Assembly (NCBI GenBank): GCA_900323505.1
Contig: OOIN01000001.1
Span: 1,116,001 to 1,180,000 of the forward strand
Direction: 5' to 3'
From: Ustilago trichophora
Lineage: Eukaryota; Basidiomycota; Ustilaginomycetes; Ustilaginales; Ustilaginaceae
Length of the DNA: 64,000 nt
This document shows positions 41,355 through 50,471 of the stretch, piece by piece; position 1 is the first letter of the stretch; each line of letters begins with the position of its first letter. The translations under genes were made by a program, and so were the position numbers. Below the pieces are notes generated by a model. The model was not told where the DNA came from and made no database searches. It saw only the letters and a program-made list of their open reading frames with translations.

Positions 41355-41695
41355 ATAGGATACTAGAGTGTATCGGATACGGAAAGAAGGTGGTGTTCGG
41401 GAGGGAAGCACCAGAATCCTCTTCCCAATCTTTTTCCCACGCTTGTAAAATTAATTTCAGACAATCTCACACCGAACTGCGCACGCTCTCTTCCTACGCT
41501 CGAACGGCTGCTTCTTCAGGCTGCATGACTTCTCTCGAATGCTGAGGGTTTGTCTGAGCATTGGCCAGCAAACGTTGGATCAGATCTAAACATCGGAATG
41601 CGATCAGAACGAAAGCAACGTCGAACGCGGGCGCGCACAACAGCTCAATGAAACGCGGAATCCGACAAACCGCAGAATTTGACAGCTTTGCAATT
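41355..41695. other. Convergent 3' region between the MFS gene and SKI2
   Basis: 341 bases that should hold both 3' UTRs. There is an A/T-rich segment near 41445-41458. No gene is seen. Confidence 0.65.
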
Positions 41696-44600
41696 TTAGA
41701 AGTACAGACTAGCGGCAAACACAATATCCCTACGGATCAGAGTTTGACAAGTGACGATCTTCTCTCCCAGATCCCTGTCACCAATCACCCTCGCAGCGTC
41801 TCTGATCTCTCTGCACGTTTCATCGAGTCTCGTGATGACCCTGACAATCGAGCCCTCCTGAATATCCGTCATGGCAGCGATGGTTGCGAAATCTGTTCCC
41901 TTTGCCCACTCGTAAACGACCCCGACCAGAGCAGTCTTGTTCGGGGCTGTGAAATCTTCGCTCGCCAGATGGTTGGAGAGCTGCACCGTCGAAACGCGAT
42001 CTGCAATCTCCAAGATCTTTTCGTACCCTTGAAGCAGACGGCCTTCCAGCTGAGGGATGTCATCGGTCTTTTCTTGGGTGATGAAGATCGACAGCAGCGC
42101 GACAAGCTCTTCGGGCTCATAGTCTATGAGGACATTCTCCAAAATCAACTCGGTGAGAACTAGCTCGTTGGCAGAGTTGACCTCGCATGCAACCCTGCCC
42201 TTGAGTAGAACAGACTCGGTGATTGGGTCAACGTAGCGTAGGGTTTTGAGAACCGCCACTCGCTGTTCGTAATCGGGGAGCAATTCGAGGTTTTCATCCG
42301 ACTGCAAACGCAGGACCTTCTCCAACTCCATTGTGAGGGTCTTGTACCGCGCAACCATGGCATAGTCGGTTGGGAAATCGGGTGAAGTGAGCAGGGAGAG
42401 ATGCTGCGAGGTTTTACGGGCGTAGGAGTCACGTGCACGGAGGGCTTCCTGGAAATCGAGCCTGCGCAGCTTGCTCCATTCCGCCTCTCGGATGGCATCT
42501 TCGGAACTAGAGGTGGAATACGTGGTGTGTAGGGGGACGAGCAATTCCAGGGCTCGGTTCATCGCGCTGATGCGGTGAGCAGTGATGAGGGGTACGTCTA
42601 GCTTGATACTCTGATCCGTGACGAGGGAGATACTGCTGAGGGGGACCTCGCGCAGGTCGTACACCAATTCTTTCTCCTCGACAGGAGTGAGTCGCGGCGG
42701 CCAGAGAGGAGGAGGGCTTCTATCCTCGTCTTTATTATCAAAGGCTCCTTTCTTGCGTTCTGGAGTGACAGCAGCGAGCACGAGGAATTCTTTCGCCGAC
42801 ACCTGTCTGACGATTGCTGCAACGTTGAATTCGAAATGCCCATCCCGGAGAATGACGACTCGACCAGCACCAAAATTCTTGGCACCCTGCTGATGGCCGA
42901 GCGCTAGTTCGAACAGCGATTGGTTGCTTGCCACGACCGCAGCGCACAGATCGTAGTACGTAGCCAGTTGGTCGTCCAGTTCCTGCGGTTGCGGGTGCGG
43001 TGCCTTTGCAAGCTTCTTTTCCAACTCCTGCGCCTTGCGCTGCTGGTCGGGCAGCATCTTTTGCGCGGCATTTTCAGAAAAGGAGCGCTTGATCATCTCC
43101 TCCACCTTCAAGGCCTCCACCCTCAGCAGGTTAAGGATCATGTTGTATGTCAGTCGGAACTGGGACTGAAGTTTGGTCGGTTGGCCTAGTAGCATTTTGT
43201 GCAGCACGGCAGTTTCGGGCAGCTGGTCAGCAGCATTGATGATGACGACTCCCGTAGCATCCAACCCACGACGGCCGGCACGGCCAGACATCTGGGTATA
43301 CTCGCCTGGAAGCAGCTCGCGGAATCCGTGGCCATCGTGCTTGCGGATCGAGGAGAAGACGACAGATCGAGCGGGCATGTTCACGCCCATGGCGAAGGTC
43401 TCCGTAGCAAAAAGGACTTTGACGAGACCGCGTTGGAAGAGCAGTTCGACAATCTCCTTGACGATGGGGAGTAGACCGCCATGATGAACACCGATACCGC
43501 GACTGAGCAAATCGCGCATGCGCTTGATCTGCGGCAGCTCCTTGTCGCTGCCTTTGAGACGGGTGAGGGATTTTTCGATGACGATGTGGACCTCGGATTT
43601 GTCTTTTGCTGTGTTGAGGTCGGTATTCGGCATACTGGTCGCGTACTCCTCGCAGCGCTTCTTGGAGAAGACAAAGACTACACAGGGCAACAGGTCTTTC
43701 TTTTTCAGGTTCCCTACAAGATGGATCCACAGATTCTTGTCGAGCCCAGTTCGTACGGTGGTGGTACCAGTGAAGCCGCCTCGACCACCTGCACCCGCGC
43801 CACCCCGGCCTCGAGGTGCAGCGCCACGCGCTGGAGTCATGCCTCCACGGCCTCGAGAGTTGGAGCCAGCAGCACCACCTCCACGTCCGCCTCGTGCAGC
43901 ACCGCCGGTCGCGGCAGCGTTTGCTTCTCTCTCCTTCTCCTGCTTTCTCTTGAGCGCTTCGCCAGCTTCCTTGATCCCAGAGCCGAGGAATTGCGCACGC
44001 GCGTCGACGATCTTGAACATCTCCTTGCCCGCATAGAGGAAGTGTTCCAGCGGAACGGGACGCTTGGGCGTGCTGATGACGTAGATGTCCTTCTTCTTGG
44101 TCCGACCAACCCAGTCGGCGAATTCTTTCGTGTTGGGTACGGTGGCCGACAGAAGAATGAGGTTGATGTGCTGCGGGCAGAGAATGATCACTTCTTCCCA
44201 AACCACACCTCTTTCTTGGTCGTTGACATAGTGCACTTCGTCAAAAATGACAAACTCGACGTCTCGAATGAGATCCGCACCTCGGTAGAGCATGCTACGG
44301 AGAATCTCGGTGGTCATGATGAGACACGGTGCTTCCGGGTTGATCTGCACATCGCCGGTCAAAATACCGACATTGGCAGCGCCAAATGTCTGCTTGAAAT
44401 CGCGATACTTCTGGTTGGAGAGTGCCTTGATGGGTGAGGTGTAGATGCAGCGGGTCATGTGCTTCTGTGCGAGGGCGATGGCGTATTCGGCGACGACGGT
44501 TTTGCCGGCACTCGTGTGAGCAGCGACAAAGACGGAGTCGCCCTGCTCGAGGTGGTATACGGCCTCCTTTTGGAACGTGTCGAGCTCGAACGGGAACGCG

Positions 44601-45568
44601 TGTGCCATTTGCGGGACGAGTTCGTGGAAGTTTGTGAGTTTCTGATTGACGTCGACGACGTGAGCCCAGTCGCGCTTGGCTTCAATCTTGGCCGCTCGTC
44701 TGGCGTGCGCAAGTGGTTGCGGACGCTCTACAGGTAGCAGCTCGTCGAGCTCTGCATCTTGTGCGCTGATCGCCGTTTCTGCGCCATTGATTTGAGAACG
44801 AGCGCCACGAGAAGTGGAAGGTCCGGCTCGATCCTGCTCGATAGGACGGTAGACAGGAATGGGTGCCATTCCGAGTCCTACGTCGACTGCCTGTGATGCG
44901 TCCCTGACCTTTGTAGGAGCAGCGCCGTTGGCTTCCTCGTCGTCTTCATCCTCTGAGTTCTCTGCATTAGGATCGATGAATGCACGACTGAGACCAGGCG
45001 CCTTGGACCGCAGACCTCGTCCCGAGCTCAGCGTTTCCTCCATATCGGCCACCTGCGACCGAAGAGTATCCGACAAGCCATCCGCATCCTGCTCTTCGCC
45101 ATCTGCGTTCTTCATCACCTCATTCTCCAGTCCACCCGGCGCAAAGGGCACATAGGCAGACTTGCCGCGGACAAAATTACTCGACGTAGCAGGCTTTCTC
45201 GCCATGGACGCCGAAGACTTCGAGTCGAGCAGTGGGGTCGAAGTGTGCGAAACTTCTCGATACGAAACGATGCGACCTTCCAAGCCGGCACGGACAAATT
45301 CGAGCGAATGCAGTGAGGTACTGGGTTCGGCCCAGAGCATATGTTCAAGCTTGGGTTTGCGCTGCCAGTGGACTTGAGAGCGCGCCAGCTCCGGGGTTGA
45401 AAGCTTGGCCGAGGGGGTGAGGAAGTCATCGATGAGTGTTTCGGCTGTGTCGGGCTTGTTAGAGAGCGCAGGAAGATGTGCCAAGTTGTCAGGGCTGTTG
45501 CGCAGCGCTGCGATGGCTTTGTTGTAGGCTTGGACGGTGCCAGCTGCGCCGTCTGGTGAAGCCGCCAT
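41696..45568 (-). CDS. SKI2: RNA helicase Ski2 (superkiller complex)
   Basis: 1290 residues, single exon: the DEVH-box helicase that threads mRNA into the cytoplasmic exosome with Ski3 and Ski8. The N-terminal arm (to ~310) includes WAEPSTSLHSLEFVR. RecA1 has AHTSAGKT (near residue 350) and DEVH (443-446). RecA2 contains VVFVFSKKRCEEYA, HHGG and QMSGRAGRRG. The arch/insertion and DSHCT domains follow. Between RecA1 and RecA2, about residues 551-598, is an Arg/Gly-rich segment with repeated RGG. Yeast Ski2 carries a similar RG-rich loop there, while Mtr4 does not, which supports Ski2. The start is the ATG at 45568; the open frame reaches 45670 only via GTG. Defence against dsRNA viruses and no-go/non-stop mRNA decay are family roles. 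Confidence 0.94.
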   Translation of the reverse strand: MAASPDGAAGTVQAYNKAIAALRNSPDNLAHLPALSNKPDTAETLIDDFLTPSAKLSTPELARSQVHWQRKPKLEHMLWAEPSTSLHSLEFVRAGLEGRIVSYREVSHTSTPLLDSKSSASMARKPATSSNFVRGKSAYVPFAPGGLENEVMKNADGEEQDADGLSDTLRSQVADMEETLSSGRGLRSKAPGLSRAFIDPNAENSEDEDDEEANGAAPTKVRDASQAVDVGLGMAPIPVYRPIEQDRAGPSTSRGARSQINGAETAISAQDAELDELLPVERPQPLAHARRAAKIEAKRDWAHVVDVNQKLTNFHELVPQMAHAFPFELDTFQKEAVYHLEQGDSVFVAAHTSAGKTVVAEYAIALAQKHMTRCIYTSPIKALSNQKYRDFKQTFGAANVGILTGDVQINPEAPCLIMTTEILRSMLYRGADLIRDVEFVIFDEVHYVNDQERGVVWEEVIILCPQHINLILLSATVPNTKEFADWVGRTKKKDIYVISTPKRPVPLEHFLYAGKEMFKIVDARAQFLGSGIKEAGEALKRKQEKEREANAAATGGAARGGRGGGAAGSNSRGRGGMTPARGAAPRGRGGAGAGGRGGFTGTTTVRTGLDKNLWIHLVGNLKKKDLLPCVVFVFSKKRCEEYATSMPNTDLNTAKDKSEVHIVIEKSLTRLKGSDKELPQIKRMRDLLSRGIGVHHGGLLPIVKEIVELLFQRGLVKVLFATETFAMGVNMPARSVVFSSIRKHDGHGFRELLPGEYTQMSGRAGRRGLDATGVVIINAADQLPETAVLHKMLLGQPTKLQSQFRLTYNMILNLLRVEALKVEEMIKRSFSENAAQKMLPDQQRKAQELEKKLAKAPHPQPQELDDQLATYYDLCAAVVASNQSLFELALGHQQGAKNFGAGRVVILRDGHFEFNVAAIVRQVSAKEFLVLAAVTPERKKGAFDNKDEDRSPPPLWPPRLTPVEEKELVYDLREVPLSSISLVTDQSIKLDVPLITAHRISAMNRALELLVPLHTTYSTSSSEDAIREAEWSKLRRLDFQEALRARDSYARKTSQHLSLLTSPDFPTDYAMVARYKTLTMELEKVLRLQSDENLELLPDYEQRVAVLKTLRYVDPITESVLLKGRVACEVNSANELVLTELILENVLIDYEPEELVALLSIFITQEKTDDIPQLEGRLLQGYEKILEIADRVSTVQLSNHLASEDFTAPNKTALVGVVYEWAKGTDFATIAAMTDIQEGSIVRVITRLDETCREIRDAARVIGDRDLGEKIVTCQTLIRRDIVFAASLYF

Positions 45569-46008
45569 GATTGAGGAAGACTCTGCCGGAGCGTAAGGTG
45601 CCGTGCGTTCTGGTGCAGTCCGAACCGTGGAGCAATGTTTCGTTATCGTCGTGATCAGGCTTCTATCCACCGAAAAGCAGATCCTCTAGGTGAAGCGGTA
45701 GATGGGTGGGTTGATCAGCTTGTGATCTGGCAGCTGTGCGCAGCCAGGAAGATGTCTTCTGACTTTGACGCAGGCTTGTGTCACATCTCAACGGCGGCAG
45801 AGTGGAGGAAAAAGCCTTCTTGAAAATTCGGAACACGGAGCCCAAGGTTGGAAGAAAGCGTTTGCGGAGAAGAGCGAACGGTCACTTGTTCGGTGTCTGG
45901 TGCAATTTCGGAGACTCAGCTGCTGCAGCAAACAACGAGCCACAAACAGTTGGCAACTTCATCATCAGCTCGAACCACCAACAGAATTACCATTGGTTAA
46001 CAGCAAGC
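45569..46008. other. Divergent promoter between SKI2 and the DUF952 gene
   Basis: 440 bases that must hold both promoters. An open frame runs into the DUF952 start from upstream, but its extra residues show no conservation that I can see. No motif stands out. Confidence 0.55.
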
Positions 46009-46577
46009 ATGAGAGACCCTACAACCAGTACCGTGCTCTACAAGATCCTCACTCCGCAGGAGAAGGCTGATATGCCCGCCACCAACTGGGCTGGAACTGC
46101 ACTTGATGTAAGTAGCTAGATCTTCATAACTATCTGCTAACTGCAAATTGGCGCTCAACTCCTGCAAATGTCGTCTTTTTTTCCACCTTTGCGTGCCCGT
46201 CGTGAAGCTCAAGGACGGCTTCATTCACCTTTCGTCCGCCGATCAGCTTCCAGGCACTCTGGAGCGCTTCTTCAGCTCCGCCAGCGGCTGCGGTGACACC
46301 CTCTACATCTATACCTTTAAACGCTCCAGTGTGGACAGGCAGCGCAACACACCCATCAAGCTTCAGTTTGACCCCGCTGCAGGCACCCTTTTCGGTCACA
46401 TCTACGGCGTAAGTTCCATACCTAGTACGAGTTCTTGCCGGCGGTACCTGACCATTCCTTCTTTCGTGCCTGTGTGACGCGCAGAACATTGACCCCGAGG
46501 TGGACTTCTCTGGCCCGATTGAGGTCAAGCGTTCGAGCTCTAGTGGCACTTTTGAGCTGCCCCCTCTCGAGCACTGA
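46009..46577 (+). CDS. DUF952 family protein
   Basis: Three exons, 46009-46107, 46208-46408 and 46485-46577, encode 130 residues. The introns (100 and 76 nt) are phase 0 with GTAAGT donors. The acceptor at 46207 gives ALDLKDGFIHLS, the DUF952 signature. Further family marks are VLYKIL near the N-terminus, SSADQLPGTLERFF and FGHIYG. DUF952 is a small alpha/beta fold found in bacteria and fungi, with no established activity; it is sometimes described as resembling glutathione S-transferase-related or ADP-ribosyl-binding folds, which I would not lean on. The alternative acceptor three codons later (AAG|GAC) would drop Leu-Lys and fits the family less well. It is convergent with the KHE-related gene, only 187 bases away. 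Confidence 0.87.
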
Positions 46578-46764
46578 GGTGTCGTCTGCTGCAATTCGTG
46601 CGGAAATGAAAAGCTGTTCGACGGTATGGGTGCATGTACAGTGACATTCTGAGTTTGTTTGGCACGCGCTGCACAAGACGGTCTCGATAGAGATGTGTGA
46701 GATTCCTGTGCCGCAAACATGACAAGTCTATAGGCCAAAGTGACTCTGGATACGAGGGCCAGTT

Positions 46765-47926
46765 TTACTTTTTGTTCTCCGGTTGTACGTTCTCAGCACT
46801 GCTCTCGAGCTCGTCCAGCTTGTTCTGGGCGATGCTGTTGACCACCTGCAGCCGCGCGCGACGCAGATCGGCCCTGACCCATTCTGGGAATTCCATTGTG
46901 TCCATCAGCATCGGAATGTGGTGCTGTAATAAGAGCATGCGCTCGTCCTCGGCTGGCGCAGGCTCTGTCGCCTTCTCCTCCGATGCTTCTGACACTGTCG
47001 AGTCCACAGGTGGCGACGTTTGAGCAAAGATGGCGTCAAGCTCCTTGCTCTCGGTCGGGCGAACGCGGTCTTGGCCTATCAATGTCGAGAGGTACTGTGA
47101 CGATTTGTATGCTGTAAAAGGAAGCAGACAATAGCGCGTTCAGAGCTTGGATGTCAGCTTGGCCCACCTACGAGAAATTGAGGACAAAGTTTGCGCAACA
47201 TACCTTTCCAGTGACTCCATGCTCGGTAGACGAGGTAGAAGAAGGGCAGATTTGGAACGACGGCTGCAAGAATGAAAGGCGAAACAACCGCATTGTTAGC
47301 ACAGTATCAGAGCGACGCGAATGCATGAAAGGTACAGGAGACTGGTGTCTAGTTTGGCCGCTGATGTGATACTTACGAACTAGCGCAAAGGGAATGGTGA
47401 TGGGCATGCCGACGACGCAGTACCAAAAGCGTCGGTAGTGGTGTGGAGTGCGGTGATCCGTCAAGTTCTTGAGGCTCTTGAGCAGTCGTTGCGGCTCGAG
47501 CAGCGAAGGAGGATACAGCAGCGGGATATGATCGAGCTTGGGAATACCGCTATCGGATGTTTCTGCGACCGCATCCTTTGGTCGCCCACTCATCAAGTGC
47601 GGACCCATGGCGGGATCGATGCCCTTGAGCGCCCATTCCTGATACTCGATGCGGTCCATCAATCGCTCACCAAGCACATATGTCCTACGCTTCCAGTCAA
47701 AGGTGCTCTTCTGATCTGTGCGCCCCAAGTCGATCCAGAAGGCGGATGCCTTGTTCAACATACGTGTGGTGAAAGGCAGCTTTGATTGGTTGGATCCATC
47801 CTTGTGCTTTGCTGCTGCGTCGGCTGCCGCTTTCTCCGCCGCTCTAGACGCGGTTTGGGCAACAAAGGTGGAGATCGGGTGCGAGGTAGGCCTCGCTCGA
47901 GCGAGAGGTACTGCTATGAGCCTCAT
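46765..47926 (-). CDS. Mitochondrial K+/H+ exchange-related protein (Mit_KHE1 family)
   Basis: Three exons, 47926-47377, 47263-47204 and 47111-46765, encode 318 residues. The introns are 113 nt (47264-47376, GTAAGT...GCAG) and 92 nt (47112-47203, GTATGT...ACAG), both phase 1. The 60-nt middle exon encodes most of PNLPFFYLVYRAWSHWK, a hallmark of the Mit_KHE1 family typified by yeast YDL183C. Upstream are MDRIEYQEWALKGI, PLLYPPSLL and a membrane segment YCVVGMPITIPFAL. The N-terminus is basic and Ser/Ala-rich, suiting a mitochondrial presequence. In yeast the family contributes to an inner-membrane K+/H+ exchange activity that guards against swelling. The C-terminal 100 residues are acidic and less conserved. 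The start is the ATG at 47926. Confidence 0.88.
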
Positions 47927-48913
47927 CCTTGCTTGATATCAGGGTTGGCTGAGTTCGAGCCTTGTTAACGAAAGAGTGACCGAGTCGAGGATGTAGTTAG
48001 AGATGGTCCTGGTTTTATAGAGCTGTAGGCAATTGTCGACTCAAATTCTTGACTGTTTGAGCGTGAACCCTTGTAGGTGAATAATGGCAGGTGAGAGGAG
48101 ACAAGGAGAAGGGGTTTGTAGAAGCTGAGAAAGTTGGAAGGTTGGACGAGGACCAGAGGATCATGGACTGAATTATGCACGTGCGACAGAATGCACGGCG
48201 TTTGGCACTCTGACACTCGAATCCCTTTCATTTTTGCTGAATTCAGCCAAGTCCAGTCCAGACTCTAAGCACTTCACAGCCACAACCATCTCCGCTTCAG
48301 CATAGCCTGTCACGACTATTCCATTCAGCTTACTCTTGACCGATCTGATTTCCGTCTTTCACATGACCGTTCATACGATACCTGTGCTCAGTCGCAGAAG
48401 TGCTCACTTTGTTGGACCAAGTCGGCGCTGCCATGCGGATGTGTGAGTATGACAAAGCTCACTCTGCTGGGCCAAAACGCAGAGCAATATTCTGGGTTGG
48501 CGACGCCTTTTTTTCCAATTTTGGCAGCGTAGCCTCCACATTTTACCGTTTTGTCTTCCCAGCCAGAATCACGTGAAGCAGATGGCCGCGTCGCGGTGTT
48601 GGACTTGAGAAATACGCTGTCGGGTGCTTTTCTCTAAACCGAGCCAAGACGGAATCTCACATTTTTGGCAAATTGACCCTTGACCCTTCCCTCTTGGATG
48701 CGACATTGGCTATATGCTTGAGTCGCTTGCATTCTCCTGACTCTTGACCTCCATCAGTGCATCACCTTTTCCCCTTCCCTTGCGAATTATTCGAATCGCA
48801 TCGGCTCTCTTGATCCTTCATAGCATCACCTTCGACGTACAGGTTGAGAAAGACCACGAAAGTTGGATCCAATCCTCCTCGTATTGAACTCCAAAAACGT
48901 CATTTGACCCGCC
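47927..48913. other. Divergent promoter between the KHE-related gene and borealin
   Basis: 987 bases with only short, unconvincing open frames. CACATTTTTGGCAAAT near 48658-48673 and related T-rich motifs (near 48536) echo similar short motifs in other intergenic regions of the window. No gene seen. Confidence 0.55.
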
Positions 48914-49966
48914 ATGCCGGTCAAGAAAGCAACACGCTCGACCCGTTCGACGCGCACTACAAAAGCATCGTCCAAGACGGCATCATCAGATTGGGTCCTG
49001 GATGAGAATGCCGATAGTCCGGTCGAGCTTCCGGACGGCAAGAAGAAGTCATCCAAGGCAGCAGCAACGTCAACAAAGGTGCTAGGCGAGCGCAACGCAC
49101 CAAATAACCATGAATCAAGTCCGATGAAGGACACATCCTCATCACAACCCATCGACAAGAAAGCAGCATCCAAGAAAGTCACAAAGTCAAAAAGAGGAAA
49201 GAAGAACGCGACGCAAGAGGTCGGAGGGGAGCAGTCGTCGGAGTCACGCGCAACAACACCAGTGCCATCCTCGCCCACGAAAAAGCGACTACCAGAGGAA
49301 CAAGTGCAAGCTTTTCTGCAGAACTATGATTTGGAATCACAGGCTCGTCTGTCTCGATTGAGGGCTTCCCTGGAAATCTCGGTCCAATCTTCCATCACAC
49401 GCATGCGCCTCGCCGTTGAGCGCATACCGCGAGCAGTGCGCGAGTTGACTCTTGCCGATTTTATCGACGACTACGGTGCCGACATTCACAACTTCATGGG
49501 TCGTGCTCCTGTTCAACATCTTGAAGAAACTCAAAAGGAATGGGACGAGATCAAGGAGCGATCTCCCGTAAAGCCTAAACGCAGTAAGAAGGACGAAGAG
49601 GCCTCCTCAAAAGCCGACCGCAACTCGAAAGCAGCACGAACTACAAACCCCACTGCATCCGCGTCTGCGTCAACAACACGCGCTGTAGCTGCTGCAGCCA
49701 GCAGGAAGAGATCAACGAGGACAACCAAAGCTTCCTCACGCTCCACATCGGTCGTACCCACCTCCCCACCCCCTTCTTCATCGTCGTCAAAACCTGCCCC
49801 GAGCCTACCGACGTTCCAGCCAGATCTGCCCAAGGAGGCTCTGCAAACTCCAAAACCCCGCATGGCGAGACCAGGCGAAGTCATCCAGTGGCAAAGCATC
49901 AACGGCTCTCCCATCTGCGGAATCATTGGCGAAGATGGCGTCGTGCGTCCTGTCACCTTTGCCTAG
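48914..49966 (+). CDS. Borealin-like subunit of the chromosomal passenger complex
   Basis: 350 residues, single exon. The N-terminal 125 residues are basic, Ser/Thr/Lys-rich and probably disordered. Residues ~127-190 match the borealin/Nbl1 N-terminal helix: EEQVQAFLQNYDLESQARL, then a segment with RIPRAVRELTLADFIDDYG. This helix bundles with INCENP and survivin to place Aurora B at centromeres and the spindle midzone. A Ser/Thr/Lys linker follows. The C-terminus contains ARPGEVIQWQSINGSPI, resembling the borealin C-terminal GE...S.NGSPI pattern, which supports a full-length borealin and not the minimal yeast Nbl1. Several SP/TP sites (SSPMK, TTPVPSSPTKK, TPKPR) may be CDK targets. It converges on DBF4. 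Confidence 0.85.
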   Translation: MPVKKATRSTRSTRTTKASSKTASSDWVLDENADSPVELPDGKKKSSKAAATSTKVLGERNAPNNHESSPMKDTSSSQPIDKKAASKKVTKSKRGKKNATQEVGGEQSSESRATTPVPSSPTKKRLPEEQVQAFLQNYDLESQARLSRLRASLEISVQSSITRMRLAVERIPRAVRELTLADFIDDYGADIHNFMGRAPVQHLEETQKEWDEIKERSPVKPKRSKKDEEASSKADRNSKAARTTNPTASASASTTRAVAAAASRKRSTRTTKASSRSTSVVPTSPPPSSSSSKPAPSLPTFQPDLPKEALQTPKPRMARPGEVIQWQSINGSPICGIIGEDGVVRPVTFA

Positions 49967-50471
49967 CATTCATCACCACGATCAACAACCGCACAGATTC
50001 TTTGCATCTCGTCACTCTTGTCTATCTCTCGGCGGCTCTTCTTTTGTCCTCATTTCCGCAATCATACCCCAGTTCTGTTTCGAGCCTTTTCATCCATTGC
50101 GTCCCCACCTCACACATGGTCCAGGACATGCCCGTCAAAGAGTGCGAAATGAGTGCGAAGATATTTGATTGCGATTGAATCCGAAAGGACAACAATGAAT
50201 GACGACAACGATGCGAAAGAGACATTGGACGGACATGATGATGACGAGAAAGAGAGAGTAGGTGCGCGCTTATGCTAGTGTGTGAAGGGGTATGTGAGCG
50301 TGGGAGTAAGGGCTACATGCGGTAGTGAGGAGGGCGAAGTGAGTAGTAGGGTTGAGACCAAGTCGGACGATGACGCATCTGAGCGGAACGAGACGACGAC
50401 GGGGCTGATATAATGGATCCAGGCGTCGAAGCTGGGGACGAAGGGTATGAGGTTCGACCTCAGAGACACTT
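49967..50471. other. Convergent 3' region between borealin and DBF4
   Basis: 505 bases expected to hold both 3' UTRs. No credible gene; overlapping short frames lie on both strands. Confidence 0.6.

Noticed and set aside
41696..45568. Arg/Gly-rich insert in SKI2 as a novel fusion
   Set aside because: Yeast Ski2 carries a comparable RG-rich loop between its RecA domains, so this is a family feature and helps identify the gene.
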